A DNA stretch of 64,000 nt from assembly GCA_024281825.1 (NCBI GenBank), contig JAMWZY010000004.1, positions 62,001 through 126,000 of the forward strand, written 5' to 3'. The notes under the pieces are model-generated. The model made no database searches and was not told the DNA's origin. It saw nothing but the letters and a program-made list of their open reading frames with translations. The translations under genes were made by a program, and so were the position numbers. Origin of the DNA: Nitrosomonas sp. GTDB taxonomy: Bacteria; Pseudomonadota; Gammaproteobacteria; Burkholderiales; Nitrosomonadaceae. This document shows positions 1-8,402 of the stretch, in pieces. Every line of letters starts with the position of its first letter. The first letter of the stretch is position 1.

Positions 1-2
1 GA

Positions 3-2660
3 TCAAACATTTATCGATTTATCGACATCATTCCATTGCAACAATGCCGGCAGTATAACCAGTACGCATACCAATGTGATTGATAAACCGATTGTCAGTA
101 GCAATCCCATGCTGGCAGTACCTTGATGTGATGAGAAAAACAAGCTGCCAAAGCCAACCAGTGTTGTGAGGGCGCTGTAAAAAACTGCACGCGCGGTATT
201 GGAGTGCAGGAGATTGTTGTTGGATTGACTGCGCCTTCTGTGCACAATGTGTAAGCTGCTATCGATACCGGTTCCAAGCAGTAACGGTAACGCGATAATG
301 TTAGCAAAGTTAAAGGGCAAATCGAACAAAACCATGCATGCGCCGGTAAATAAGGTTGCTAATAGTAGCGGCGCCAGTGCTAGCAATGTGTATTTTACGC
401 TACGCAACATCAACAACAACGTTACAATAACGCCGATCAATGCCAGTGAAAAGGCGTGAATAAAGGCATCTACAACCGCTTCGCCTGCTTCTAGGCTAAT
501 CACTGGCACACCTGTCGCGGTCGGAGCTATTTGTTGTACAGCTCGGACAAAGCGTCGTAATGCATCGTTATCATTGATATTCTCTGATGGATACACTGAG
601 ATTCGGTAAAAATCATTGTGACTGTACCAATGCGAACTGAAAGCTTCCGGTAGCGTTTCCTGTGTGAATGGTTTGGCGCCCAATGCTAACTGCAAACGCT
701 GAATCGACTCCGGTAGCAGACTTAGTAAGTCGTTTTCGAGTGACAGTAACAGTTGGTTATTTTTATGACTCGAATGGTTATCCAGTAGCAGTTGCGCTTT
801 AAGCTTAGACAAAGATTCCAATAAGGCGCGTATCGAAGCGTTAGCAGAATGATCGCGTTGCTCTTGAAGAAAGTCGTTTATTTTGGCGATTAATTTTTCG
901 AGCGCAGCAATTGATTGCATTTGCGAACGATTCGAATCATGCGATGGCGTTGTGAAAGAGATGGGGCCGAGCGTCATTGACATTTCAGCAATTAACTGGG
1001 TTTTGGCTTCTTGGTCTTCCGGTACTAAATCCAAGATGCTGACAACAGTTTTTACTTCAGGAAGCGCTTTGAGGCGTTCTTTTAATTGCTCTAGCGTGGT
1101 TAGATTATCTGCAAGAATTTCGATATGCCACGGTGAATCCTCGGGATGATCCAGCAGTTCCTGAAAGGTTACCACCGATTCGGCATGTGGATTATTCATG
1201 TTCAGCAGGTTGTAATCAAATCGGATTTGCGGTGTGATGATTACTGCCGCAATGACCGCTATGATTGTGCCCGTCAGAATCAGTTTTTGAGAACGACCAG
1301 CAAAGTCGAGAATTTTATTGATCGGTTTTAAAGTACTCGTTGGAGAAGTTTGCTTAGCAGTGGGTATTGGGAAAAATTTTTGTAGTGCCGGAAGAAGTGT
1401 CATGGTGACAACAAAGCTAATCAGCATACCGGTGCCAGAAATGATCCCCAATTCCGCTACGCCGCGATAAGTGGTCGGTATAAAAGCATAAAAACCAATC
1501 GCGGTGGTAATGGCACAAATCAGAAGCGCTTGTCCTACATCGCCACCCGCATTGGATATGGTTTTTGCATCCGGTTCGCGGGTATTTTTTAATTCTTCAA
1601 AGCGAAACAAAAAATGAATGGCATAATCGACACCCAGTCCAATATAGAGCACAGCGAATGCAATTGAGATCAGATTCAGGTGACCGACGGCAAGAGTGGC
1701 AAATGCAGCCGTCAATATCAGTCCGACGATTAAGCTGATCACCACGGCGATAGAAGTTCCAACCGAACGCAGCGCTAGATACAATACAATCGCTACCAGT
1801 ACCAAGGCCAATAAGCCGGATTCTTGCGCGCCGTGCATGGCGCTATTAATTTCATCATGCGCAAGTGCGACTTCACCGGTGATACGTAATGTAATGCCTG
1901 TTTCAGGGGAGAATCCCAATTCTGGCGCTGCATTTCGTATCATTTCGATAGATTCTTTCGCAGCAAAAATCTGTGAATAATCTAGCTTCGGTTTTACAAC
2001 GATAAACTCTTGGTAATTGCTTTTTTGTGTTTCGCCGCTGAGTAATGCTTGCCATGAGAGTGCATTGGATTTTCCAGCAAGACGTGCATGAATGGTGTTG
2101 CTGACTCCGTTAAATACTGAGCTGAGTTCTAATGTTTGGCCTGTTCTTAATGCTTCTACAGCTTCGGTTAGAATGGAGAAGAAAGTAGCTAGACTCGGAT
2201 CTTCAGCTATGCGGGCAACCAGCGGTTGTGCGGAGGCCAACTGATCGGTGATGCGACCTAATTCATCGATGCTTTTGAATAGCAATCCATTTTGTTGAAA
2301 AAATAATTCACCGCTTAAATAATAGATTTCTGGGAATTGCTCGCGATTTTCTCGTAGATAAACATTAAGTCGTTTGGCCGCTGAATGCACCTGTTCTTGC
2401 GTTGGGGCGTCGATTACTAGCAGTAGTGTGTCTTCGTATTGAGAAAACGATTGCTTATAACGAATGTGGTTTGCACGAAACGGAACATCTTCCGAAAGCA
2501 TATCGGTGGTATCGGTATCTACCCCCAGATTATCAGCGATATATCCTATACTGAAAGCTGTAAGGAGCAATAAAGCGAGAATAACCCAGACTGCATATCG
2601 GTATGTGGCACCAGCCCAGCGTGCAAAAATACGCTGACCCGAAGAATTGGGGGTTTCCAC
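3..2660 (-). CDS. hpnN: Hopanoid transporter HpnN (RND/MMPL family)
   Basis: This is an 885-aa inner-membrane protein of the RND/MMPL superfamily. In HpnN-type proteins the role is moving hopanoids from the inner to the outer membrane. The translation shows the two-fold RND layout: one membrane helix near residues 20-45, a large periplasmic loop, a block of five or six helices around 275-430, a second helix near 455-480, another periplasmic loop, and a last helix block around 730-880. The start is GTG with no clear ribosome site, and no other in-frame start exists before the upstream stop. The gene is complete; its TGA lies at the window edge. It is the last gene seen in an operon with hpnM, hpnB and hpnH, which is the main reason for choosing HpnN over a generic MMPL exporter. 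Confidence 0.88.
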   Translation of the reverse strand: METPNSSGQRIFARWAGATYRYAVWVILALLLLTAFSIGYIADNLGVDTDTTDMLSEDVPFRANHIRYKQSFSQYEDTLLLVIDAPTQEQVHSAAKRLNVYLRENREQFPEIYYLSGELFFQQNGLLFKSIDELGRITDQLASAQPLVARIAEDPSLATFFSILTEAVEALRTGQTLELSSVFNGVSNTIHARLAGKSNALSWQALLSGETQKSNYQEFIVVKPKLDYSQIFAAKESIEMIRNAAPELGFSPETGITLRITGEVALAHDEINSAMHGAQESGLLALVLVAIVLYLALRSVGTSIAVVISLIVGLILTAAFATLAVGHLNLISIAFAVLYIGLGVDYAIHFLFRFEELKNTREPDAKTISNAGGDVGQALLICAITTAIGFYAFIPTTYRGVAELGIISGTGMLISFVVTMTLLPALQKFFPIPTAKQTSPTSTLKPINKILDFAGRSQKLILTGTIIAVIAAVIITPQIRFDYNLLNMNNPHAESVVTFQELLDHPEDSPWHIEILADNLTTLEQLKERLKALPEVKTVVSILDLVPEDQEAKTQLIAEMSMTLGPISFTTPSHDSNRSQMQSIAALEKLIAKINDFLQEQRDHSANASIRALLESLSKLKAQLLLDNHSSHKNNQLLLSLENDLLSLLPESIQRLQLALGAKPFTQETLPEAFSSHWYSHNDFYRISVYPSENINDNDALRRFVRAVQQIAPTATGVPVISLEAGEAVVDAFIHAFSLALIGVIVTLLLMLRSVKYTLLALAPLLLATLFTGACMVLFDLPFNFANIIALPLLLGTGIDSSLHIVHRRRSQSNNNLLHSNTARAVFYSALTTLVGFGSLFFSSHQGTASMGLLLTIGLSITLVCVLVILPALLQWNDVDKSINV

Positions 2661-2698
2661 GATTAAGAAAGCGTATTAAGAAGTTCGAAGTTTACGGA

Positions 2699-3340
2699 TT
2701 AGTTTTGTCGTGCTAACACGATTTTTTCTTTGAGCGATTCAATCAAGGCTTGAAATCCGTCACGTTGCATCACCGCGCGGTACTCACCACGTTTGATAGC
2801 TAAATCACTGACGCCATCAAATAGGATATTGACAATACGCCATCCTTGCTCAGTTTTATGCAGCACATAATCAAAATTGACTGTCCCGCTATCCGATTTT
2901 ATCAATTGACTGCGTACAAGCTTTTGCTCGTGTGGTAGGTCGCGTTGTTCAATGACTTCAAATTGCTCACCTTCGTACTGTGTAAATCGACTTGCATAGG
3001 TCGCAATGCTCAGTTCTCGGAAAGTTTTTATAATCAGTTTTTTTTGCTCATGATCCAACTGTGACCAATAGGTTGAGCCCAGAATCGTTTTGATAATCAG
3101 TTCAATGTCGTGTGATTGATCAATGACAGACTCAAGAAACTTGAAGCGACCTTCATAGCCCAGTTTTTCACCATTCTTCATCGCTTGGATAAGAGACGAT
3201 TGCATTTGAACGATGATTTGTTCCGGATTTTCATTAAGCGGATTGTTATCAGCGATAACTACTATACTGATCAATAGCAACAACACTGCAAGCTTGAGTT
3301 TGATGATTAGTTTCATATTAATTATTTGCTTTGCTTTCAT
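2699..3340 (-). CDS. hpnM: Hopanoid-associated MlaC-like periplasmic protein HpnM
   Basis: About 213 aa, of the MlaC/Ttg2D (toluene tolerance) family; the HpnM subgroup is found in hopanoid operons. Members bind lipid in the periplasm and are thought to ferry it between membranes. A signal peptide is clear, with a hydrophobic stretch ending at about IVVIADN. The rest shows the family pattern, including a YASRFTQYEGEQF segment and a C-terminal part with GWRIVNILFDGVSD. Two starts are possible: ATG at 3340, preceded by GGAAAG and overlapping hpnB by 23 bases, or ATG at 3316, one base after the hpnB stop, with a weaker ribosome site. Both keep the signal peptide. It sits 38 bp before hpnN and probably hands substrate to or from that pump; this pairing is an inference from context. 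Confidence 0.85.
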   Translation of the reverse strand: MKAKQIINMKLIIKLKLAVLLLLISIVVIADNNPLNENPEQIIVQMQSSLIQAMKNGEKLGYEGRFKFLESVIDQSHDIELIIKTILGSTYWSQLDHEQKKLIIKTFRELSIATYASRFTQYEGEQFEVIEQRDLPHEQKLVRSQLIKSDSGTVNFDYVLHKTEQGWRIVNILFDGVSDLAIKRGEYRAVMQRDGFQALIESLKEKIVLARQN

Positions 3341-4442
3341 AGCGACGATCTTTCCAATGAGCACGCTCTCCATTCCAATACCGAAATACTGATGTCCAAG
3401 TCATGGCAAGGTACAGCGTGCCAATAAGGGGTAATGCTAGCACCCATAATGTTGACCGTTGATAATAAACCAAAGTAGGGGTATAGGCAAAAAACATCGC
3501 AATCCAAGTGAATATGCTGGTTAGCAATAAAAATTGCGTGCTAAAAACTAAGAAAGCTATGGGGCCTATCCAGAACATTACGATCATAATAAAAGTACAG
3601 AAGGCTAGCAAAATCGATGAATAGCGCAGTTGTGTGAATGCTGTACGCGCTACCATATTCCATATTTGCATTAACTCAGAGTATCCACGGTGACTGCGCG
3701 CAGCATGACTTAAGCCAACCCATGTACGCTGCCCTGCGCGCTTTACGTGCGCAGCTAAAGTGCAATCATCAATCAATGCCGTATGCAAACTCGAAAAGGC
3801 ATTAATGGCATGCAGTGTTTCCGTTTTTATTAAAATACATCCTCCTGCTGCTGCTGCGATGGATGAGGTTGTTTTATTAGCTAAATTAAAAGGGTATAGT
3901 AGCTTAAAGAAGAAGATAAACGCAGGCATTAAAAGCCGTTCGATAAAATTCGTCATCGGCGGTTCTGCCGTTAATGATACTAAAGCAAGATTTTCTACCG
4001 ATGCTTTTCTGTGCAATTCAGCAATAATCCCCGGCGCCAATTCGATATCAGCATCCAATAATAACGTAAAAGGTGTTTTAACACGCTGTAACCCTTGCTG
4101 AAGTGCCCATAGTTTTCCACTCCAACCTGGCGGCGGCGTTGTTCCAGAGATCACCTGAGCATTGCTTGCACGAGCTTGTTCAGCTGTGTCATCAGATGAC
4201 TGATCATCAATGACGATGACTTGTATTTTTGCACTTTGTTGTTTAACTCCTGCTAACGTGCGCTGAATATAGAGACCTTCATTGCGAGCAGGAATTAAAA
4301 CGGTAACATCATTTAATGGCGATTCGCTTACAGAAACAGGACGTTCTAGTTTTTCTCGGATTTTGCAGGGACGCCATGGCAATAATATTACCGCATACCA
4401 GCAAATGGCACCAAAAATTGCTAAATATTCGACTAATTCCAA
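3318..4442 (-). CDS. hpnB: Hopene-associated glycosyltransferase HpnB
   Basis: A 374-aa family 2 (GT-A fold) glycosyltransferase anchored in the inner membrane. There is an N-terminal helix (about 5-23), then the nucleotide-sugar domain with VTVLIPARNEGLYI, VIDDQSSDDTA and the LLLDADIEL metal-binding DxD-type segment. The acceptor region has LIDDCTLAAHVKRAG, and three or four helices follow from about 275 to 355. PPGWSGKLWALQQG and a C-terminal YWNGERAHWKDRRYE segment are typical of HpnB. The start is a TTG codon, because the frame is stopped 27 bases further upstream and no ATG or GTG lies between. It lies 56 bp after hpnH and touches hpnM. The sugar acceptor is not known from sequence; HpnI is a related alternative, but the C-terminal helices favour HpnB. 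Confidence 0.8.
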   Translation of the reverse strand: MELVEYLAIFGAICWYAVILLPWRPCKIREKLERPVSVSESPLNDVTVLIPARNEGLYIQRTLAGVKQQSAKIQVIVIDDQSSDDTAEQARASNAQVISGTTPPPGWSGKLWALQQGLQRVKTPFTLLLDADIELAPGIIAELHRKASVENLALVSLTAEPPMTNFIERLLMPAFIFFFKLLYPFNLANKTTSSIAAAAGGCILIKTETLHAINAFSSLHTALIDDCTLAAHVKRAGQRTWVGLSHAARSHRGYSELMQIWNMVARTAFTQLRYSSILLAFCTFIMIVMFWIGPIAFLVFSTQFLLLTSIFTWIAMFFAYTPTLVYYQRSTLWVLALPLIGTLYLAMTWTSVFRYWNGERAHWKDRRYESKANN

Positions 4443-4498
4443 GATTTCTAATATGCCAATAAAATTCTAGAGTCAAATTGAATGCTGTCAGTGCGATA

Positions 4499-5617
4499 TT
4501 ATTTGTTGATGACTGTTACTGGGATTTCATTAAGCTTTTTAAAGGCTTTTTCTTCCTCTGTTGTCCACTTTGGTGTGGGTTCTTCAACCATAGGACCCGT
4601 TGTGCGCGGCCCTCTTAAAGAAGTGATGAAAGCCTTCCATGGGTTATGCAAGGTATCTTCCACAGCTGTCGCTTCATAACCGCAGTGTGCCATACATTGC
4701 GCGCACTTAGGGTTATTCGCCGTACCATATTTTTCCCAAGGAGTATCTTCGAGCAATTCTTTAAAAGTTTTTGCATAACCTTCATCCGATAACAAGTAAC
4801 AAGGTTTTTGCCAACCAAAAACATTTCGAGTTGGATTGCCCCAAGGTGTGCAGTTGTAATTTTGATTGCCTGCTAGATAATCCAAATAGAGTGCAGAATG
4901 ATTTAGGCGCCATTTGCGTTTTAATTTTTTACCCAGTTCGAAAATACCGCGGAACAGGGCTTTGGTATCTTTGCTTTTGATAAATACATCTTGCTTGGGT
5001 GCTTTTTCATAGCTAAATCCGGGAGCAATCGTAGCGGCTTCAACCCCTAATTCCATCGCGTAATCAAGAAATTCAGCGACATCTTCCGGCGTTTCACCTT
5101 GAAATAGTGTGCAATTAACGGTTACTCTAAATCCTTTGCTCAAAGCCAGTTGAATGGCTTCAACGGCACGGTCAAATACGCCATCTTGGCATACCGAAGC
5201 ATCATGACGTTCTTTCATGCCATCTAAATGAATAGAAAATGTGAGGTAGGGAGAAGGTTTGTAATCGTTAATGCGTTTTTTCAATAGCAGCGCATTAGTG
5301 CACAAATAGACATATTTTTTACGCCGGATGATGCCTTCAACGATTTGTGGCATTTCTTTATGGAGCAATGGTTCACCGCCAGGAATTGAAACCATAGGCG
5401 CACCGCATTCATCAACGGCATGCATGCATTCGTCGTAGGATAGTCTTTGGTCCAGTATGTCTTCAGAATGTGCAATTTTTCCGCAACCTGCACAAGCAAG
5501 ATTACAACGGAACAATGGTTCCAACATGAGAACTAATGGATATTTTTTGACGCCTTTTAATTTTTGTTTGATTAAGTAAGTGCCAACTGCAATTTGTTGG
5601 CGTAATGGAACTCCCAT
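4499..5617 (-). CDS. hpnH: Radical SAM adenosylhopane synthase HpnH
   Basis: A 372-aa radical S-adenosylmethionine enzyme. HpnH joins the 5'-deoxyadenosyl group to diploptene, the first step toward C35 bacteriohopanepolyols. The cluster-binding CxxxCxxC is at C38, C42 and C45 within FRCNLACAGC, followed by a SIPGGEPLLH motif that binds SAM. The C-terminal part carries further cysteines in CTPWGNPTRN and CAQCMAHCGYEA, as in the family's DUF3463 tail. The frame is open 35 codons further upstream, but the ATG at 5617 is preceded at 6 bases by a perfect AAGGAGG and begins MGVPLRQQ, the family's usual start. It is the first gene of the minus-strand hopanoid operon here. The squalene-hopene cyclase and hpnG are not in the window. 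Confidence 0.95.
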   Translation of the reverse strand: MGVPLRQQIAVGTYLIKQKLKGVKKYPLVLMLEPLFRCNLACAGCGKIAHSEDILDQRLSYDECMHAVDECGAPMVSIPGGEPLLHKEMPQIVEGIIRRKKYVYLCTNALLLKKRINDYKPSPYLTFSIHLDGMKERHDASVCQDGVFDRAVEAIQLALSKGFRVTVNCTLFQGETPEDVAEFLDYAMELGVEAATIAPGFSYEKAPKQDVFIKSKDTKALFRGIFELGKKLKRKWRLNHSALYLDYLAGNQNYNCTPWGNPTRNVFGWQKPCYLLSDEGYAKTFKELLEDTPWEKYGTANNPKCAQCMAHCGYEATAVEDTLHNPWKAFITSLRGPRTTGPMVEEPTPKWTTEEEKAFKKLNEIPVTVINK

Positions 5618-5966
5618 TAAAAACCTCCTTGAATTTTTTAAATAAGGGCATGCTTGATAAATATTGGTTCTTCGATTGAACAGATTCATGGAATGAACGA
5701 GGCAACCTCGCGCATAGATCATGTTTCAATCAATTTATTAGCCAGCACTATAAAACATGCTTTTTATGATGGCAAATTTAAATCAATAAAAAGCATTAAA
5801 TATAAGATGGTTATGCTGAAAAGTGAAATGGATACAACAAATCGAAAGACTACAGTTTTAATGATTGCGACAAAATGAAGAAGCGAAATACACCAGGAAA
5901 ACTTATGCTTTCCTGATGCTTTGATGAAAATAAGGTGTAACTTTATACCGCTATTTTTTACTGCAA
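5618..5966. other. Intergenic region upstream of hpnH
   Basis: About 350 AT-rich bases between two minus-strand genes. It should contain the hpnH promoter, but no convincing -35/-10 pair could be picked. A 74-codon plus-strand frame here begins at a TTG without a ribosome site and looks like chance. No repeat or RNA gene was seen. Confidence 0.5.
5624..5630 (-). promoter_or_regulatory. Strong ribosome binding site of hpnH
   Basis: The minus strand reads AAGGAGG six bases before the ATG at 5617. It decides that start against the longer open frame reaching to 5722. Confidence 0.85.
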
Positions 5967-6518
5967 TTAGAAATTAACACCTAGCAAACGTAGTGTCTTT
6001 TTAGTTAATTTGCCGGGAGGAATATCATGTTGATCTTGGAAATTACTAAGAGCGGCTTTTGTTCTTGCGCCGCCTCTACCATCTATTGGTCCTGGATTAA
6101 AACCACGATCGGTTAATGCTTGCTGTATTTGGCGCATCAATTTGGGGGATGAGAGCACCACATCATCGTCATCATCTGCAGCATTTGTACTACTAGCATC
6201 TTTTGTTAATTGTGTAGCTGCAGCTACATTTTCTGCGGCTTCCTCGACCATCATTTCAGCATCGTTGATTGCGCTATCAACCACTCCTGAGCCTGGCAGG
6301 ACTGGTACGTTTTTAACATCGTCAATTGTGTCGGTTGTGGGAGCTGGCACCACTGGGGTTGTTGGCGCTGGTGCTGCATCTGCTGCTTTAGCAGGTTCGG
6401 CCGCTGCATCTTTATTTTGTTTGTGTTTGGGTTCAATAATCGGTTTACAAGCGAATAGTGTGACTGTGGCTGATAAAAGAATAATAGCTGTAAATGCTTT
6501 GTTGTTGGTAAATCTCAT
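5967..6518 (-). CDS. Putative lipoprotein with C-terminal peptidoglycan-binding domain
   Basis: A 183-aa exported protein. Residues 1-24 form a signal sequence ending in TLFAC, a plausible though imperfect lipobox with Phe at -2. Residues 30-125 are low-complexity, rich in Ala, Pro, Thr and Asp, with a PAPTTPVVPAPTT stretch and a run of five Asp; this is probably a flexible linker. Residues 130-182 match the PG_binding_1 fold, with IQQALTDRGFNPGPIDG followed by TKAALSNFQDQHDIP. The likely role is a cell-wall anchored lipoprotein, with no catalytic domain visible. The start ATG has GGAGAG six to seven bases upstream. It stands alone between hpnH and a VanZ-like gene, so its partner is unknown. 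Confidence 0.75.
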   Translation of the reverse strand: MRFTNNKAFTAIILLSATVTLFACKPIIEPKHKQNKDAAAEPAKAADAAPAPTTPVVPAPTTDTIDDVKNVPVLPGSGVVDSAINDAEMMVEEAAENVAAATQLTKDASSTNAADDDDDVVLSSPKLMRQIQQALTDRGFNPGPIDGRGGARTKAALSNFQDQHDIPPGKLTKKTLRLLGVNF

Positions 6519-6828
6519 TGTTTCTCTCCATAAGAAAAAAATTTATCACTCATTGTGAAGACCTCCTGCGTAAATGACAAACCAAATAATTGATCTTACC
6601 TAGTTAAACGCAGAAACACAGAAATTATATTTAGATTTATCGAAATTGATACCACTAATTTCTAATTTTGCGATGTGAGTTACCACATTTTTTTGATCAT
6701 AACGCAATCTGAGTGAGTCAATGATACGCGATGATTTATAAATAATTTGTGTATGGTCGTTTTTTGATGCCAAATGTTAAGTTTAGAAACTCCAATTAAT
6801 TGTCCGAGCGAGTATTAATAGTATGATT
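6519..6828. other. Intergenic region upstream of the lipoprotein gene
   Basis: About 310 AT-rich bases. An 8-bp inverted repeat, AGAAATTA at 6620 and TAATTTCT at 6656, is separated by 28 bases and is too AT-rich to interpret. No gene or confident promoter is visible. Confidence 0.4.
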
Positions 6829-7851
6829 TTAGTATTTCGGGTTGAATGGGAATACGATGCTTGCAATGAAGATACCGAGAGCGCCACCCATTGTATCGAT
6901 TAAAACATCACTTACGCGTGGTGTTCGTCCATCGATATAAATTTGGACCAGCTCAGTGCCGCATGCCATCATAACGATTATTGTTAAAACTTTCCATGTG
7001 TTGGCATCACTGGCGGTCAATCGTAGCACTAATCCAAATCCCAGAAAAAAAACAAAGTGCCCGACTTTGGATAAATCCCATGGTAAAACACTGATAGGGC
7101 TAAATAGTGGATTGGCGTTGTCAATTTGAATGTCGATATTTTCAAATATGAATGTTTTGATATCACCAGGTAAACTTACGCCAATAATAATGGCAGCAAA
7201 AAAAGAGATCAGTAAGAAGTGTAGTAATAATTTTTTTCGCTGAGTATAGAAACAAGAGCCGATTAGTACCATAAAAAAACCGCTCCATGTATACAGGATA
7301 ATATCTCTGCTCCATGAATACGGTGTCAATTGTATGACAGGGTATAAGCGCCAATTCTTGATCTCAAGTGATCCAGTTGCATGGTGCATTTCCACTGAGA
7401 AACGGACAGTCTTTGCATCTGGAGGAATGTAAAAATGCTCTTGATATGTCTTCCATTCATTCGTGCCAACCAGTGATTCGATTGCTAGTGGTAGGTATTG
7501 ATCGTGTGTTCCGTCAATTTTTTGTGTTATCGCGACTCTAGCGGTATTCCAAGGGTGCGCTCCCTTGGTAACATTATGGCTTTTTATTTCCGCTGAGAAC
7601 ATCACTAACTGACCATGAGGAACGTGCTGTAGATATTGAAACACGGAAGTTACCATTTTCGGATCATTCGAGGAAATACGAATAAAGTCTTTGCTGATAT
7701 CGACCTGACTCTTTGCGGAAGCGCGGGTAGACCATGAGGTGGTTAATAATTCAACGCCTGTGGATTGGAATCGTTCGATATGAAAGTGAGCTAACAGAGT
7801 AACAACTGCAAGTAATATAAAAAACATGCAGTTGAATTTAAATAATTTCAT
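6829..7851 (-). CDS. VanZ-like family membrane protein
   Basis: A 340-aa membrane protein. An N-terminal helix (about 5-23) is followed by an extracytoplasmic domain of about 150 residues, then membrane helices around 183-200, 208-226, 265-280, 290-305 and 315-333. The last part has VGHFVFFLGFGLVLRL and ELVQIYIDGRTPRVSDVLID, the conserved core of VanZ-like proteins. VanZ gives low-level teicoplanin resistance in Gram-positives. In proteobacteria the family is common, often near exopolysaccharide or exosortase loci, and its role is unknown. No such locus lies next to it here. The periplasmic domain may bind carbohydrate or lipid, but nothing in the sequence proves this. Confidence 0.75.
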   Translation of the reverse strand: MKLFKFNCMFFILLAVVTLLAHFHIERFQSTGVELLTTSWSTRASAKSQVDISKDFIRISSNDPKMVTSVFQYLQHVPHGQLVMFSAEIKSHNVTKGAHPWNTARVAITQKIDGTHDQYLPLAIESLVGTNEWKTYQEHFYIPPDAKTVRFSVEMHHATGSLEIKNWRLYPVIQLTPYSWSRDIILYTWSGFFMVLIGSCFYTQRKKLLLHFLLISFFAAIIIGVSLPGDIKTFIFENIDIQIDNANPLFSPISVLPWDLSKVGHFVFFLGFGLVLRLTASDANTWKVLTIIVMMACGTELVQIYIDGRTPRVSDVLIDTMGGALGIFIASIVFPFNPKY

Positions 7852-7951
7852 ACAGTGAACTTGAAGTGATGGGTTTAAAGTTAAAAAAATTCACGCAATG
7901 CGAAATATAAACCTATCTCACTGTATATTTTAATATTTAATGCTTTAAAAA

Positions 7952-8026
7952 TTAGAAATGCTGCATCATTAAAGTGATGTAACCTGCAACAAAAATGACT
8001 AACACAATGATGATTAATGTACGCAT
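7952..8026 (-). CDS. Possible 24-aa single-helix membrane peptide
   Basis: A short frame that starts with ATG and ends with TAA. The peptide begins MRTLIIIVLVIFVAG and ends YITLMMQHF. It is one hydrophobic helix with a positive residue at position 2, so an Nin-Cout membrane peptide is plausible. AGGGAG lies about nine bases upstream of the ATG, a proper ribosome site. It is alone in a 550-bp gap between the VanZ-like gene and carA. No function can be assigned; conservation in related genomes would decide whether it is real. Confidence 0.5.
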   Translation of the reverse strand: MRTLIIIVLVIFVAGYITLMMQHF

Positions 8027-8313
8027 AAATAATTTCTCCCTGGTTAAAGGTTTTTGAGATTTGATTAGTATGGTGTGCCCTTATTGGGACAGCATAAATG
8101 TAATTGGTTGCAATGTGTTTTTTTGAGTGAGGTGATTTAATTGCAGTGAGGGTTTTCGCTCACCCTAAAAAATTATTACAACGTATATGAAGGAAAAGTA
8201 TATGTTGATTTTTTATGTTTTATCAATAGCGTTATTTAAACTTATCTTATTTATGCAAAGCAATTGATGCCTGTGCATTGTGCAGTAAGATGCCAAAGCA
8301 TGCTCATTTCAAG

Positions 8314-8319
8314 TATAAT
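8314..8319 (+). promoter_or_regulatory. Probable -10 box of the carA promoter
   Basis: A consensus TATAAT lies 84 bases before the carA start. The hexamer 17 bases upstream (TGCCAA) is a poor -35, so the promoter may depend on an activator. The assignment rests on the -10 match and position only. Confidence 0.4.
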
Positions 8320-8323
8320 CGTT

Positions 8324-8354
8324 GCCTATAAGCAAGGTATTACCTTAAACAGGC
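8324..8354 (+). repeat. Inverted repeat in the carAB leader
   Basis: AAGGTA-T-TACCTT (8334-8346) is a perfect palindrome, flanked at equal scale by GCCT (8324) and AGGC (8351). It begins shortly after the presumed transcription start. It could be an operator for a pyrimidine or arginine regulator, or a hairpin in the leader RNA. No T-run follows, so it is not a terminator. Confidence 0.4.
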
Positions 8355-8402
8355 TTGCATTATCACTATCACTATATCTCGTTGATTTCCAAGGAGTTTT
8401 TT

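Noticed and set aside
5654..5878. 74-codon plus-strand frame upstream of hpnH
   Set aside because: It starts with TTG, has no ribosome site, has no recognisable domain, and lies where the hpnH promoter is expected.
8355..8402. Upstream TTG start for carA giving a His/Tyr-rich extension
   Set aside because: The AAGGAG lies just before the TTG at 8403, and the extension is not part of CarA proteins.
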